Below, piece after piece: positions 1 to 6,746 of a stretch of DNA of 10,536 nucleotides. The notes under the pieces are model-generated. The model searched no databases. It was not told the DNA's origin and saw only the letters and a list, made by a program, of their open reading frames with translations. How positions within the stretch are numbered: position 1 is the stretch's first letter; each line of letters begins with the position of its first letter. Both the position numbers and the translations under genes were made by a program. This DNA is from CAZRDB01 sp964598695 (lineage in GTDB: Bacteria > Armatimonadota > Zipacnadia > UBA1398), in the NCBI GenBank assembly GCA_964598695.1, contig CAZRDB010000183.1:1-10536 (forward strand), in the 5' to 3' direction.

Positions 1-91
1 GACCTGTGTCCGTTCGGACCCCTGTGTCGAGCTGTGGCGCAAGCGGCCGGGTGGCCGCTGAGAGCGCCCCCGCGCCCCGACCGCCAGAGTA
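1..91. other. Non-coding segment with small hairpin
   Basis: I see no convincing gene in 1-287 on either strand; this entry covers the part left of the repeat. The octamer CCTGTGTC occurs twice (3-10 and 21-28). A perfect 7-bp hairpin, AGCGGCC/GGCCGCT with a 4-base loop, lies at 42-59. No T-run follows it on either strand, so it is not a standard intrinsic terminator, although it could contribute to ending the leftward transcript. Confidence 0.45.
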
Positions 92-289
92 GTCCCCGGA
101 AGTCCCTGCAGGCACCAGCGGCGAGCAGCGGTCTGTCGAGTGCTCGTCCTTCTGCTCGACCTGAGCGGTTATCGTCGGGGCCCGCGGGCTTTGGCCCCGA
201 CGGCAACCGCCGAGGGTGGTGCGGAGGGGCAACCCTCCGCAGGTTGTCGCTCTTCGCTCTTGCGCGCGAGAGCTTACGAGGACTGCTCT
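92..289 (+). repeat. Dispersed repeat, copy 1 (with 85-bp extra segment)
   Basis: This block matches 9421-9533 in the same orientation. Bases 92-149 match 9421-9478 at 54 of 58 positions, with only transitions. Bases 233-289 match 9477-9533 at 53 of 57. Between the two blocks, copy 1 carries about 85 bp (roughly 148-232) absent from copy 2, with a CC microhomology at the joint. The repeat ends inside the stop codon of the leftward 93-residue gene (288-290). It does not resemble any insertion-sequence end I recognise and has no coding capacity. It may be a multicopy intergenic element or a structured RNA. The match is certain; the nature of the element is not. Confidence 0.85.
165..240. other. 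Two strong adjacent hairpins within repeat copy 1
   Basis: Hairpin one spans 165-210. GCGGTT (165-170) pairs with AACCGC (205-210), and CGTCGGGGCC (173-182) pairs with GGCCCCGACG (193-202). One mismatch and one G-T wobble lie between the two stems, and the loop has 10 bases. Hairpin two is a perfect 8-bp stem, GCGGAGGG (221-228) with CCCTCCGC (233-240), closed by GCAA, a GNRA-type tetraloop when read on the plus strand. A possible closing stem joins 86-95 to 280-289 (10 bp, one wobble). Copy 2 lacks hairpin one and the left arm of hairpin two. The layout suggests a folded RNA, but no known family is recognised. Confidence 0.55.
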
Positions 290-569
290 ACGCCGGTTGG
301 CGCTGGCTGACGCCCAGCCGTCGCCGCTCGACCTCGAGGAGATCGCGCACCTGGGGCGGGACGAAGATGCCGTCGGTATCGACGCAGGCCAGCCCCTGGG
401 CGAGGATCTGCACCTGCTCGCCGGGCATCCGCGCCCGGTTGATGATGATCCACTGTTGGTCGCCCAGGCGGCAGAGTCCGCCATCCCCACGGAAGCTCTC
501 GCGCCGGACCCGGATGCTGAGCTTGCGGGCCAGATCCTCGAGCGCCTCCACCAGTTCCGTTTCACGCAT
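288..569 (-). CDS. Conserved-looking small protein, function unknown
   Basis: The frame encodes 93 residues with no signal peptide, membrane segment or cysteine pair; its two cysteines (in GGLCRLG and GLACVD) are isolated. It begins MRETELVEALEDLARKL, probably an amphipathic helix, then a region rich in beta-type residues (QQWIIINRAR) and a helical C-terminus ending in basic residues. I do not recognise a named family; the overall look is of a small cytoplasmic alpha/beta protein. It begins 48 bases after the glnD stop on the same strand, so it is probably the last gene of that transcript. The start lacks a close ribosome site; a GGGAAGG lies about 17 bases upstream, further than usual. Its TAG stop is formed partly by the last two bases of repeat copy 1, so the original C-terminus may have been altered. 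Confidence 0.7.
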   Translation of the reverse strand: MRETELVEALEDLARKLSIRVRRESFRGDGGLCRLGDQQWIIINRARMPGEQVQILAQGLACVDTDGIFVPPQVRDLLEVERRRLGVSQRQPA

Positions 570-617
570 GGTCGGTTGTTTCGCAGCCTTCCCGCGGTCG
601 CACCCCGCGCCCGTCGC

Positions 618-3320
618 TCAGAGGCCGAGGGTGTCGACGGCCTCGCGCACATGGCGGACGAGTTCCGGCAGCACCGCGTCGGCGACCTTCCGTCCCTCCG
701 GGTCGGTGACGTAGAAAACGTTCTCGGCCCGCCCGCCCCACGTCGCGATCTTAGCGGAGTGGAGGTTGAGTCCGCAATGGGCGAACGCCCGGCTCAGCCG
801 GAACAGCAGGCCGACGCGGTCCTCGGCCGTGACCCAGACTACCGTGTGATCGTCGCTCATGTCGTTCTGCGCCCGCAGGTCGTGGAGCACCGCCTCGGCC
901 GGCGCCGGGCGGTGGCACTTGAGCAGCAGCTCGGGCAGCGAGGTCCTTCCAAGGAGGACGTTCTCGAGGTGGGTGTGGGTCCGCTCCTGCACGTCGATCG
1001 GCAGCGCCCGGCCACGGAGATCGACGACGAAGGTGTCGATGACGATCGGCCGTCGGCCCTGTCGCGTGCGGATCTGGGCCGAGTGGACGTTGACGCCCAG
1101 AGCGTACAGCGTGCCGGCGAGCTTGGCGAAAAGGCCGGGGCCGGGATCGTCGTAGCAGCAGACGGTCAGCTCGGTGTAGTCGGCGCCGTCGGGGGCGTAG
1201 AAGTCGACGACCGGCTTGTCGTGCCGGGTGAGGTCGCGGACCATCGCGATGTGGGCGGCGAGGACCGGCAGCGGGGTCGCCACGACGTAGAAGGGAGGCA
1301 TCTCGCTGCAGTGCTCCCAGACCCGGTCCTCGGAGACGCCCGGGATCCGCAGCTCCCGGATCGCGCGCGCCCGGATCCGCTCGGCCGCGGCCCGCAGGTC
1401 GCGCTCGGTCATCCCCTCCTCCGCGAGCACGGCGAGGGTCCGGGCGTACAGCTCCTCATGGCGGCGCCGATCGATCTCCCGCAGGTTGCCCACACCCACC
1501 GCCTTGCTGTCGGCGTAGGTGAGCAGGTACAGGAGGCTGAGCGTCGGCACGTCGGCCACGAGACCGGCGAAGGTGCGGATCGTCGCGTCCTGGTCGAGAT
1601 CGTGGAAGGCGCTGCACCGGGCCATCTCCAGATGCAGCTCGATCAGCCGGGCCGCGCGCTCCCGCTCCTCCTCGGGCAGGCCCAGGCGGTCGACGACGCG
1701 GCGGCAGAGCACCGCCCCGGCGCCGGCGTGGTCGGAGCGGTCGATCGGCTTGCCCATGTCGTGGAGCCAGGTGGCGAGCAGGAGGATCCGGCGGTCCTTG
1801 GCGGTCAGCTCGCGCCAGATCCGCGGCAGCGGGCTCTCCGTCTCTCCCTCGCGGCCGTCCAGTTCCGCGAGGTGCTCGAGCGCCCGGAGCGAGTGCTCGA
1901 AGATCGCGTACTCGTGCGAGGGGTCGTACGGGACCCGCCCGACGCTGGGGCTCAGCTCCGGGAACAGCCGCGCCACGACGCCCAGGTCGCGGAGAAGCCG
2001 GAGGGCCGAGGCGAACCGCGGGCTCTCGAGGAGCGCCACGAAGGCCCCGGCCGCTCGCTCGTCCTCGATCGGCCCCGCCTCGCACGCGTGCTCGGCCAGC
2101 TCGCGCCGGAGCGAGAAGCACAGCGGGGCGCCGGTGCGGGCGTGGCGGTCGGCGGCGGCGAGGAGCGAGGGGACGCTCTGGCGGCCCGCGCCCTCGCCGA
2201 GCGGGACCGCGATGCGCCCGTCCTGCAGCGCCAGCCCTCCGCCCGCGGGGACGGGCATCCGCTCGCAGGCCTCCACGACGCTCTCGGCGAGCGCGTGGAC
2301 TTCGGCGCCGCTCGCGAACCGGGCCGACATGAGCGCATCGAGCGGGGCGGGGTCGTCCGGGAAGAGCCGCTCGGCCACCGCCGGGTGCTGGGTGAGGAAC
2401 AGTCGATCGGTCTTCCGGCCCGCGGCGAGGTGGAGCGCGAAGCGCAGGTCGAAGAGCATCGAGAGGGCGCGGCGGGCACGCTCGAGCCGGCGGGGGTCGA
2501 CGATCCCCGAGCCCTCGATGTAGGGCCAGAGGAGGGGGAGGCCGGCCTCGTTGGCCAGCCGGGCCGCCCACAGCGGGTACTCGAGATCGCGCAGGCCGCC
2601 GGGGTCGGTCTTGAGATCGGGCTCGAGCCGGTAGATCTCGCGCGAGAGCCCGAGCTTGCGGGCCTGCCGCTCGGCGAGAAGCGCGAGGAACAACGCCGGC
2701 CGGTCGAGCCCGACGCCCAGCGCGGTCCGCAGCCCCCGGAAGCCCGACTCCGAGCCGGCGATGTGCCGCAGGTCGAGCAGCGAGGTCTGGGTGGTCTCGT
2801 CCAGCCCGGCGAGGTCGTGCGGCTCGCGGAACTGGTAGCCCACGTTGAGCTTCATCCGGTCTGAGAAGCACTCGAAGATCCGCCGATGGAGCGAGCGCAG
2901 GAAGGCATCCGAGAGGGGCTGCTCGCCGCACGGCACGACCAGCAGGTCGACATCCGACCACGGGAAGAGCGCGCGGCGGCCATAGCCGCCCGTCGCGGCG
3001 AGGGCGACCGGTGCCTGGGCGACCCCGTGCTCGCGCTCGGTGGAGCGGAGCAGGCCTAGGACCTCGGCGTCGCAGGCGGCGTAGAGGCGGCCGGCGAGCG
3101 ACCAGCCCCGGCCGAGCGCGAAGTCCTCGAGGAGGGCCCGGCGGCGCCGGTCGAGCCAGGCGCCGGGCTGGTCGGGCGCGTCGGGCGTCTCGGCGAGCGC
3201 GGCCAGGTCGGCCTCCAGCGCCCGGCGGTACTCGCGCTCGGTGAGCGGGTGGCCGTCGGAGAGCAGGGGGAGGCCGTTCTCGGCGAGGGGAGCCTCTCGG
3301 GGACGCGTTGGGTCAGACAT
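618..3320 (-). CDS. glnD: Bifunctional [protein-PII] uridylyltransferase/uridylyl-removing enzyme
   Basis: GlnD senses glutamine and adds or removes UMP on the PII signalling protein in the cytoplasm, controlling glutamine synthetase and nitrogen genes. With the ATG at 3320 it has 900 residues, normal for the family. The nucleotidyltransferase domain shows GGYGR at 111-115 and the metal-binding DVD at 123-125. The GlnD-typical DPGGLRD sits at 239-245. The uridylyl-removing HD domain has HEYAIFEH around 469-476 and HDMGK at 520-524. Two C-terminal ACT domains that bind glutamine lie near 714-785 and 824-897. No key motif is missing. A GTG at 3344 would add eight residues (MGERQSGG); neither start has a strong ribosome site, and I prefer the ATG, which has GAGAGG upstream. 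It follows the YbjN-like gene after 33 bases. No glnB, glnK or amtB is in view. Confidence 0.96.
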   Translation of the reverse strand: MSDPTRPREAPLAENGLPLLSDGHPLTEREYRRALEADLAALAETPDAPDQPGAWLDRRRRALLEDFALGRGWSLAGRLYAACDAEVLGLLRSTEREHGVAQAPVALAATGGYGRRALFPWSDVDLLVVPCGEQPLSDAFLRSLHRRIFECFSDRMKLNVGYQFREPHDLAGLDETTQTSLLDLRHIAGSESGFRGLRTALGVGLDRPALFLALLAERQARKLGLSREIYRLEPDLKTDPGGLRDLEYPLWAARLANEAGLPLLWPYIEGSGIVDPRRLERARRALSMLFDLRFALHLAAGRKTDRLFLTQHPAVAERLFPDDPAPLDALMSARFASGAEVHALAESVVEACERMPVPAGGGLALQDGRIAVPLGEGAGRQSVPSLLAAADRHARTGAPLCFSLRRELAEHACEAGPIEDERAAGAFVALLESPRFASALRLLRDLGVVARLFPELSPSVGRVPYDPSHEYAIFEHSLRALEHLAELDGREGETESPLPRIWRELTAKDRRILLLATWLHDMGKPIDRSDHAGAGAVLCRRVVDRLGLPEEERERAARLIELHLEMARCSAFHDLDQDATIRTFAGLVADVPTLSLLYLLTYADSKAVGVGNLREIDRRRHEELYARTLAVLAEEGMTERDLRAAAERIRARAIRELRIPGVSEDRVWEHCSEMPPFYVVATPLPVLAAHIAMVRDLTRHDKPVVDFYAPDGADYTELTVCCYDDPGPGLFAKLAGTLYALGVNVHSAQIRTRQGRRPIVIDTFVVDLRGRALPIDVQERTHTHLENVLLGRTSLPELLLKCHRPAPAEAVLHDLRAQNDMSDDHTVVWVTAEDRVGLLFRLSRAFAHCGLNLHSAKIATWGGRAENVFYVTDPEGRKVADAVLPELVRHVREAVDTLGL

Positions 3321-3353
3321 CCCACCCGACTGCCTCTCGCCCACGCCGCCGGC

Positions 3354-4853
3354 TCATGGGGCGGACCCTTCGCGCGGCTCCTCACCGGCGTGCGGCAGGT
3401 AGGCGGCGCGCGCGGCCGGCCCGATCGTGTAGGGGGGCATGTTGTCGTTGTCGGTCGAGCGGACCATCCCGGCCGCGCCCAGGCGCTCGATCAGGGCCGC
3501 CGTCTCGGGCTCCTGGATCCCCGGGCTGTACAGCATGTCGATGGTCACCGGGTCGACCTTGTCGTCGCCACACGCGGCGCGGGCGGCGAGGAAGCAGACC
3601 ACCAGCTCCTCCTCGGGCGAGAGCGCGAGCGAGTCGGCCAGCTCGGCGGTCCGGTAGGGCCGTCCCTCGCCAACGGAGTCCCGGCGCAGCTCGAGCAGCC
3701 TCGGCCAGATCTCCTCGCGGAGCGCGGTCAGGCGGTCTCGCACCGTGGTGTCGGTCGCCTGGGCCGCGAGCGCCCGGCGCATCAGCGAGAGCCACTCGGT
3801 CTCGGTCACGGGCGGGGAGGGGATCTCCTCCTTGCCGAAGGCCTCGGGCAGCGGCTCGTAGCGGAAGGGGAGGATGTCGGCCAGGAAGTCGAGGTAGCGG
3901 CGGCCGAGCCGGTACGGCTGCGTGCCGTCGTGTTCGGCCGAGACGACCCATCCCTCGCTCGTGAGCCGGTGGAGCACTTGCTCCATGTCGGCGGGCTCGG
4001 AGGGGTCTGCGAGGATCGCCTCGACCTCCTTGGTCATGATCAGTGAATCACCGGCCGCCTGCCGGGCGAGCATGAAGAGGAGGACGTACTCCTCGCGGGG
4101 TCCGACGTCCCACTCGGTGAGGAGGCGAACCGTGCGGTAGGGGCGCTCGGGCGCCTGCGAGGCCTCGCGCGCGCGCACGAACTCCGGCCAGACCTCGGTC
4201 CGCATCCGCTCGAGCGAGTCGGCCTCGAGCGCCCTGCCGCAGAAGGTGCGGAAGGCGGCGATGACGGTGCGGAGCCACTCGGCCTCGTCCTGCGGCCCCT
4301 CGACGATCGCTTCGGGGGCCGGCCGCTCCTCTTCGCTGTCGGGGGCGTCGTCGCCGTCGACGCCCTCCAGCAGCCGCCGGAAGCGCTCGATGTCGGCGGC
4401 GGTGTCGGGGTCGGGCGGGCCGACGGGGTCTTCGGTCGGGGCCGGGGGCTTGCCGTGGGCGACCCGGCGCAGGTTCTCGACGTCGAGGGTCGCGACATCG
4501 CGGCAGACCATCAACAGCCGCCGGAACTGCTCCAGCGTGATGTGGCCGTCCTGGATCGGGAAGAAGAACGAGACATCGACCTCACCGTCGCGCGGGTCGT
4601 AGCCGAAGTGGCCGATCTTGTGCCTGTAGGTGTGCTCGGCCATCCAGGTGAGGCAGGCCTCGAGGTGTGAGGCGTTCGAGAGGTTGTAGACCTGGGGCAC
4701 CTGCAGCGCGAGCCCCTCGCCGTTCTCGCAGAGCATGATGCGGACGTTGAGCGCGCCGAAGGGGACGATCACCAGCTCGCCCTCGCGTCCGACCGCGTAG
4801 CGCAGCTCGAGTTCGTCGAGATAGCCGCAGATCGTGTCGATTCCGATCGACAT
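3354..4853 (-). CDS. YbjN-like domain protein with duplicated C-terminal module
   Basis: The protein has 499 residues, cytoplasmic, with no signal or membrane segment. Residues 1 to about 125 (MSIGIDTICGYLDELELRY..., ending near EQFRRLLMVCRDVA) look like a YbjN-type fold, related in shape to type III secretion chaperones; family members are poorly characterised. An acidic, proline-rich linker follows (about 135-190). Then come two similar modules of about 135 residues, near 191-325 and 351-486. Each has EWL at its start, a conserved E-W/I-WP turn (EVWPEF, EEIWPRL), RPYRT, a hydrophobic helix (YVLLFMLARQAAGD / LVVCFLAARAACGD) and a closing G-V-S...PY segment, suggesting winged-helix-like repeats. 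The ATG at 4853 is chosen because GAGGA lies five bases upstream; the longer reading from 4922 has an unlikely arginine/proline-rich N-terminus. It is the first gene of the glnD group. Function is unknown; a role as an adaptor is only a guess. Confidence 0.85.
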   Translation of the reverse strand: MSIGIDTICGYLDELELRYAVGREGELVIVPFGALNVRIMLCENGEGLALQVPQVYNLSNASHLEACLTWMAEHTYRHKIGHFGYDPRDGEVDVSFFFPIQDGHITLEQFRRLLMVCRDVATLDVENLRRVAHGKPPAPTEDPVGPPDPDTAADIERFRRLLEGVDGDDAPDSEEERPAPEAIVEGPQDEAEWLRTVIAAFRTFCGRALEADSLERMRTEVWPEFVRAREASQAPERPYRTVRLLTEWDVGPREEYVLLFMLARQAAGDSLIMTKEVEAILADPSEPADMEQVLHRLTSEGWVVSAEHDGTQPYRLGRRYLDFLADILPFRYEPLPEAFGKEEIPSPPVTETEWLSLMRRALAAQATDTTVRDRLTALREEIWPRLLELRRDSVGEGRPYRTAELADSLALSPEEELVVCFLAARAACGDDKVDPVTIDMLYSPGIQEPETAALIERLGAAGMVRSTDNDNMPPYTIGPAARAAYLPHAGEEPREGSAP

Positions 4854-4966
4854 AGGGTTCCTCAATCCAGCCGGTCGGTGCGGTGCGATCCCGTGCGCCA
4901 CCCACGACGGAGGTGACCTCACCGCGCGGGCGAATCACCCGTCGACGCCCACGGCCCGGTGGTTCC

Positions 4967-4988
4967 GCGACGCGGGCCGCCGCGTCGC
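4967..4988 (+). promoter_or_regulatory. Leader hairpin just upstream of the ribosome site
   Basis: A perfect 9-bp stem with loop GCCG ends a few bases before the GGAAGGTG ribosome site (4992-4999) of the gene starting at 5009. In the mRNA it would sit directly 5' of the ribosome site without covering it, so it could protect the 5' end or tune initiation. No U-run follows, so it is not an intrinsic terminator. Confidence 0.45.
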
Positions 4989-4991
4989 CCG

Positions 4992-4999
4992 GGAAGGTG
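4992..4999 (+). promoter_or_regulatory. Ribosome binding site fixing the start at 5009
   Basis: GGAAGGTG lies nine bases before the ATG at 5009. It would be only two bases before the alternative ATG at 5000, which is too close. The 5009 start also gives a textbook signal peptide, so both lines of evidence agree. Confidence 0.65.
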
Positions 5000-5008
5000 A
5001 TGGACCAT

Positions 5009-6745
5009 ATGGGTCGCGTGTTCGCCCTGTCAGCGGTCATTCCTTTCCTGCTTCCCGCCCTCGCCCTGGCGCAGGATCCGGTCTCTTTGCAGGAGGTCCA
5101 CGTCTACGCCGTCTGCAACTCCGACGGGACGCTGCGTATTGTGCACTCGGTGACCTTCAAGGACAACGAGGGCGGCCGGAAGCGGATCAAGGAGGTCGGC
5201 CCGTTCGACGGCCAGGTGCGAATCCTGGAAGGCAGCTCGATCCGCCGCGGCGGCTCGGAGGAGCCGGTCGAGCTGACTTCGGTCGGCCGGGGCTACCTCT
5301 CGCCGAGCTGGTCGACGGCCACCACCCGGGGCGAGGTTGCCACCGTTCGCATGTGCTACCTGATCGACGCCCTGTGCTGGGACCGGACGACGCGGGGCGC
5401 CGACAAGCTCTGGGCCTTCTCCTGGGATCCGCCGCAGTGGCCGTTCCGGATCGACAAGGCCGTCGAGGTCCTGGTGCTGCCGATCGAGATCGATCCGACG
5501 CTCACCAAGCCCGAACAGATCACGCCCAACGTGCTCCAGCAGGCCGGCGTGATCGCCAACAACCCCGGCCAGGCCGATCGCTGGATCTACTTCCCCACCC
5601 CGGACGAGAAGTCCGGCAAGACCTACCTCTCGCTCCACGTGGAGCGCAACAGCCTCCCCGCGCGCGGCACGTTCCTCATCAAGGACCTGTTCATCCCCGA
5701 GAGCGCGATCGCCCGGCCGACGGAGAAGCCCCTCGAGGGCACCTCGCCGGTCGAGGGGGGGAGCTCCGACTACAAGAAGACCTCGGACCTAGAGGTCGGC
5801 ATCGGCTGTAGCCTCTGCACGCTTGCAGCCGCGGTGCCGATCGGAGTGGTCCTGTGGATGATCGGCCGCGGCTCGCTCCGCCCGCGGCGCCGGGCGCAGC
5901 GGGCCTATGCCGCGCCGGAGATCGAGATCCAGGCCTTCCGGACCGAGGGCGTGGTGGCCGACCTCAACGCGCTCGAGGCGGCGCTGCTGATCGGCGACCC
6001 GTCCAAGGTGCTGATGCTGATCCTGGTCCGGCTGGCGCGCATGGGCGCGATCAACGTGCTCAACTACAAGCCGTTGCAGGTCGAGGTGCTCGACCGCAAC
6101 CTCGCGACCGCGCCGTACGAGAAGGCCCTGGTCGATGCCGTCGAGGCCGATGGGACAATCCGGACCGACAGCATCCCCGCGATCCTCGAAGCGGTGAGCC
6201 ACGAGCTGCGCGGCAAGATGTGGAATGCCGACTGCGACGCCACCCGCAAGCACTACCGCCAGCAGATCGACGACATCTGGGAGGCCGGTCGGACCCGGCG
6301 GTGCGACCGGACCTTCTGGGACAACTACCTCGACTGGGTGCTGATCGACACCGCCTGGCGACACCGCACCGCCGCGCTGCCGGCCGCGTCGAGCCAGAGC
6401 CTCTCGGAATCGCTCGCCGGCACGCCGATCGTCCAGGCGGCCGACTCGGCGATGAGCAGCATCGAGAGCTTCGCCTCGGGCGCGATGGAGCGGATCGAAA
6501 GCTCGGTCTCGGGCGTCGCGGCACGGGCCGAGTCCGGCTTCGGCGATGCGCTCGAGCGCGTGGGGGCCGCCGTGGGCTACGATGCGTGCCACTCGGCGTG
6601 TCACTCGGCCTGTCACAGCGCCTGCGTCCACTCGGCCTGCCACTCGGCCTGCGTTCATTCGGCGTGTCACTCGGCCTGCCACAGCGCCTGTGTCCACTCG
6701 GCCTGCCACTCGGCCTGCGTTTCCTCGTGCGTGAGCAACTTCTGA
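5009..6745 (+). CDS. DUF2207-like membrane protein with Cys/His (CHSA) repeat tail, candidate radical SAM substrate
   Basis: The product has 578 residues. A signal peptide (MGRVFALSAVIPFLLPALALA, about 1-21) is followed by an extracytoplasmic domain (about 23-258). Its DGTLRIVHSVTF near 39-50 and DKLWAFSWDPPQWPF...VLVLP near 132-158 resemble the DUF2207 (YciQ-type) pattern. A transmembrane helix (about 263-286) begins with CSLC at 267-270 and is followed by RPRRR, which puts the C-terminus in the cytoplasm. A helical, winged-helix-like region (about 303-435) and a serine/alanine-rich linker lead to the tail at 527-574. The tail is CHSA and CVHSA units with 12 cysteines, spaced 4 or 5 residues apart, and 10 histidines. 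The stop is one base before the radical SAM gene, so the two are translationally coupled. I infer that the tail is modified by that enzyme; metal binding by an unmodified tail is the main alternative. Confidence 0.85.
   Translation: MGRVFALSAVIPFLLPALALAQDPVSLQEVHVYAVCNSDGTLRIVHSVTFKDNEGGRKRIKEVGPFDGQVRILEGSSIRRGGSEEPVELTSVGRGYLSPSWSTATTRGEVATVRMCYLIDALCWDRTTRGADKLWAFSWDPPQWPFRIDKAVEVLVLPIEIDPTLTKPEQITPNVLQQAGVIANNPGQADRWIYFPTPDEKSGKTYLSLHVERNSLPARGTFLIKDLFIPESAIARPTEKPLEGTSPVEGGSSDYKKTSDLEVGIGCSLCTLAAAVPIGVVLWMIGRGSLRPRRRAQRAYAAPEIEIQAFRTEGVVADLNALEAALLIGDPSKVLMLILVRLARMGAINVLNYKPLQVEVLDRNLATAPYEKALVDAVEADGTIRTDSIPAILEAVSHELRGKMWNADCDATRKHYRQQIDDIWEAGRTRRCDRTFWDNYLDWVLIDTAWRHRTAALPAASSQSLSESLAGTPIVQAADSAMSSIESFASGAMERIESSVSGVAARAESGFGDALERVGAAVGYDACHSACHSACHSACVHSACHSACVHSACHSACHSACVHSACHSACVSSCVSNF
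6599..6721 (+). repeat. In-gene tandem repeat encoding CHSACHSACVHSACHSACV
   Basis: A 57-base unit at 6599-6655 recurs at 6665-6721, a period of 66 bases or 22 codons. The two copies differ at only two positions, both silent changes between the Cys codons TGC and TGT. Inside each unit the 4-residue repeats use varied synonymous codons (TCG/AGC for Ser, GCG/GCC for Ala, CAC/CAT for His). The inner repeat is therefore old and kept at the protein level, while the 22-codon duplication is more recent. Confidence 0.9.
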
Positions 6746-6746
6746 C

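Larger units (their letters stand above)
4854..5008. promoter_or_regulatory. Divergent intergenic region with palindrome and leader hairpin
   Basis: This gap must hold the promoters of both the leftward glnD group and the rightward radical SAM operon. I cannot pick out confident -35/-10 boxes in such GC-rich DNA. Two symmetric elements stand out: GAGGT-G-ACCTC at 4910-4920, a possible operator, and a perfect 9-bp hairpin GCGACGCGG/CCGCGTCGC at 4967-4988 with a 4-base loop. Confidence 0.5.

Noticed and set aside
86..289. Known RNA such as RNase P, tmRNA, 6S, SRP RNA or a common riboswitch
   Set aside because: I could not find the conserved core sequences of any of these on either strand; only generic hairpins are visible.
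216..2864. 882-codon open frame on the plus strand
   Set aside because: It is antisense to glnD, whose motifs are complete. The frame is open only because of the high GC content, and its composition (Arg/Gly/Glu/Val-rich with no domain) is typical of a shadow.
4854..4922. Longer start (4922) for the YbjN-like protein
   Set aside because: The ATG at 4853 has GAGGA at ideal spacing and begins the recognisable domain; the extension is low complexity.
4883..5008. N-terminal extension of the CHSA-tail protein (start at 4883 or 5000)
   Set aside because: The extra residues are Arg/Pro-rich and would hide a clear signal peptide; the ribosome site is spaced correctly only for 5009.
6599..6721. CRISPR-like array
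   Set aside because: The repeats are in frame, have no unique spacers, and encode a regular protein pattern.
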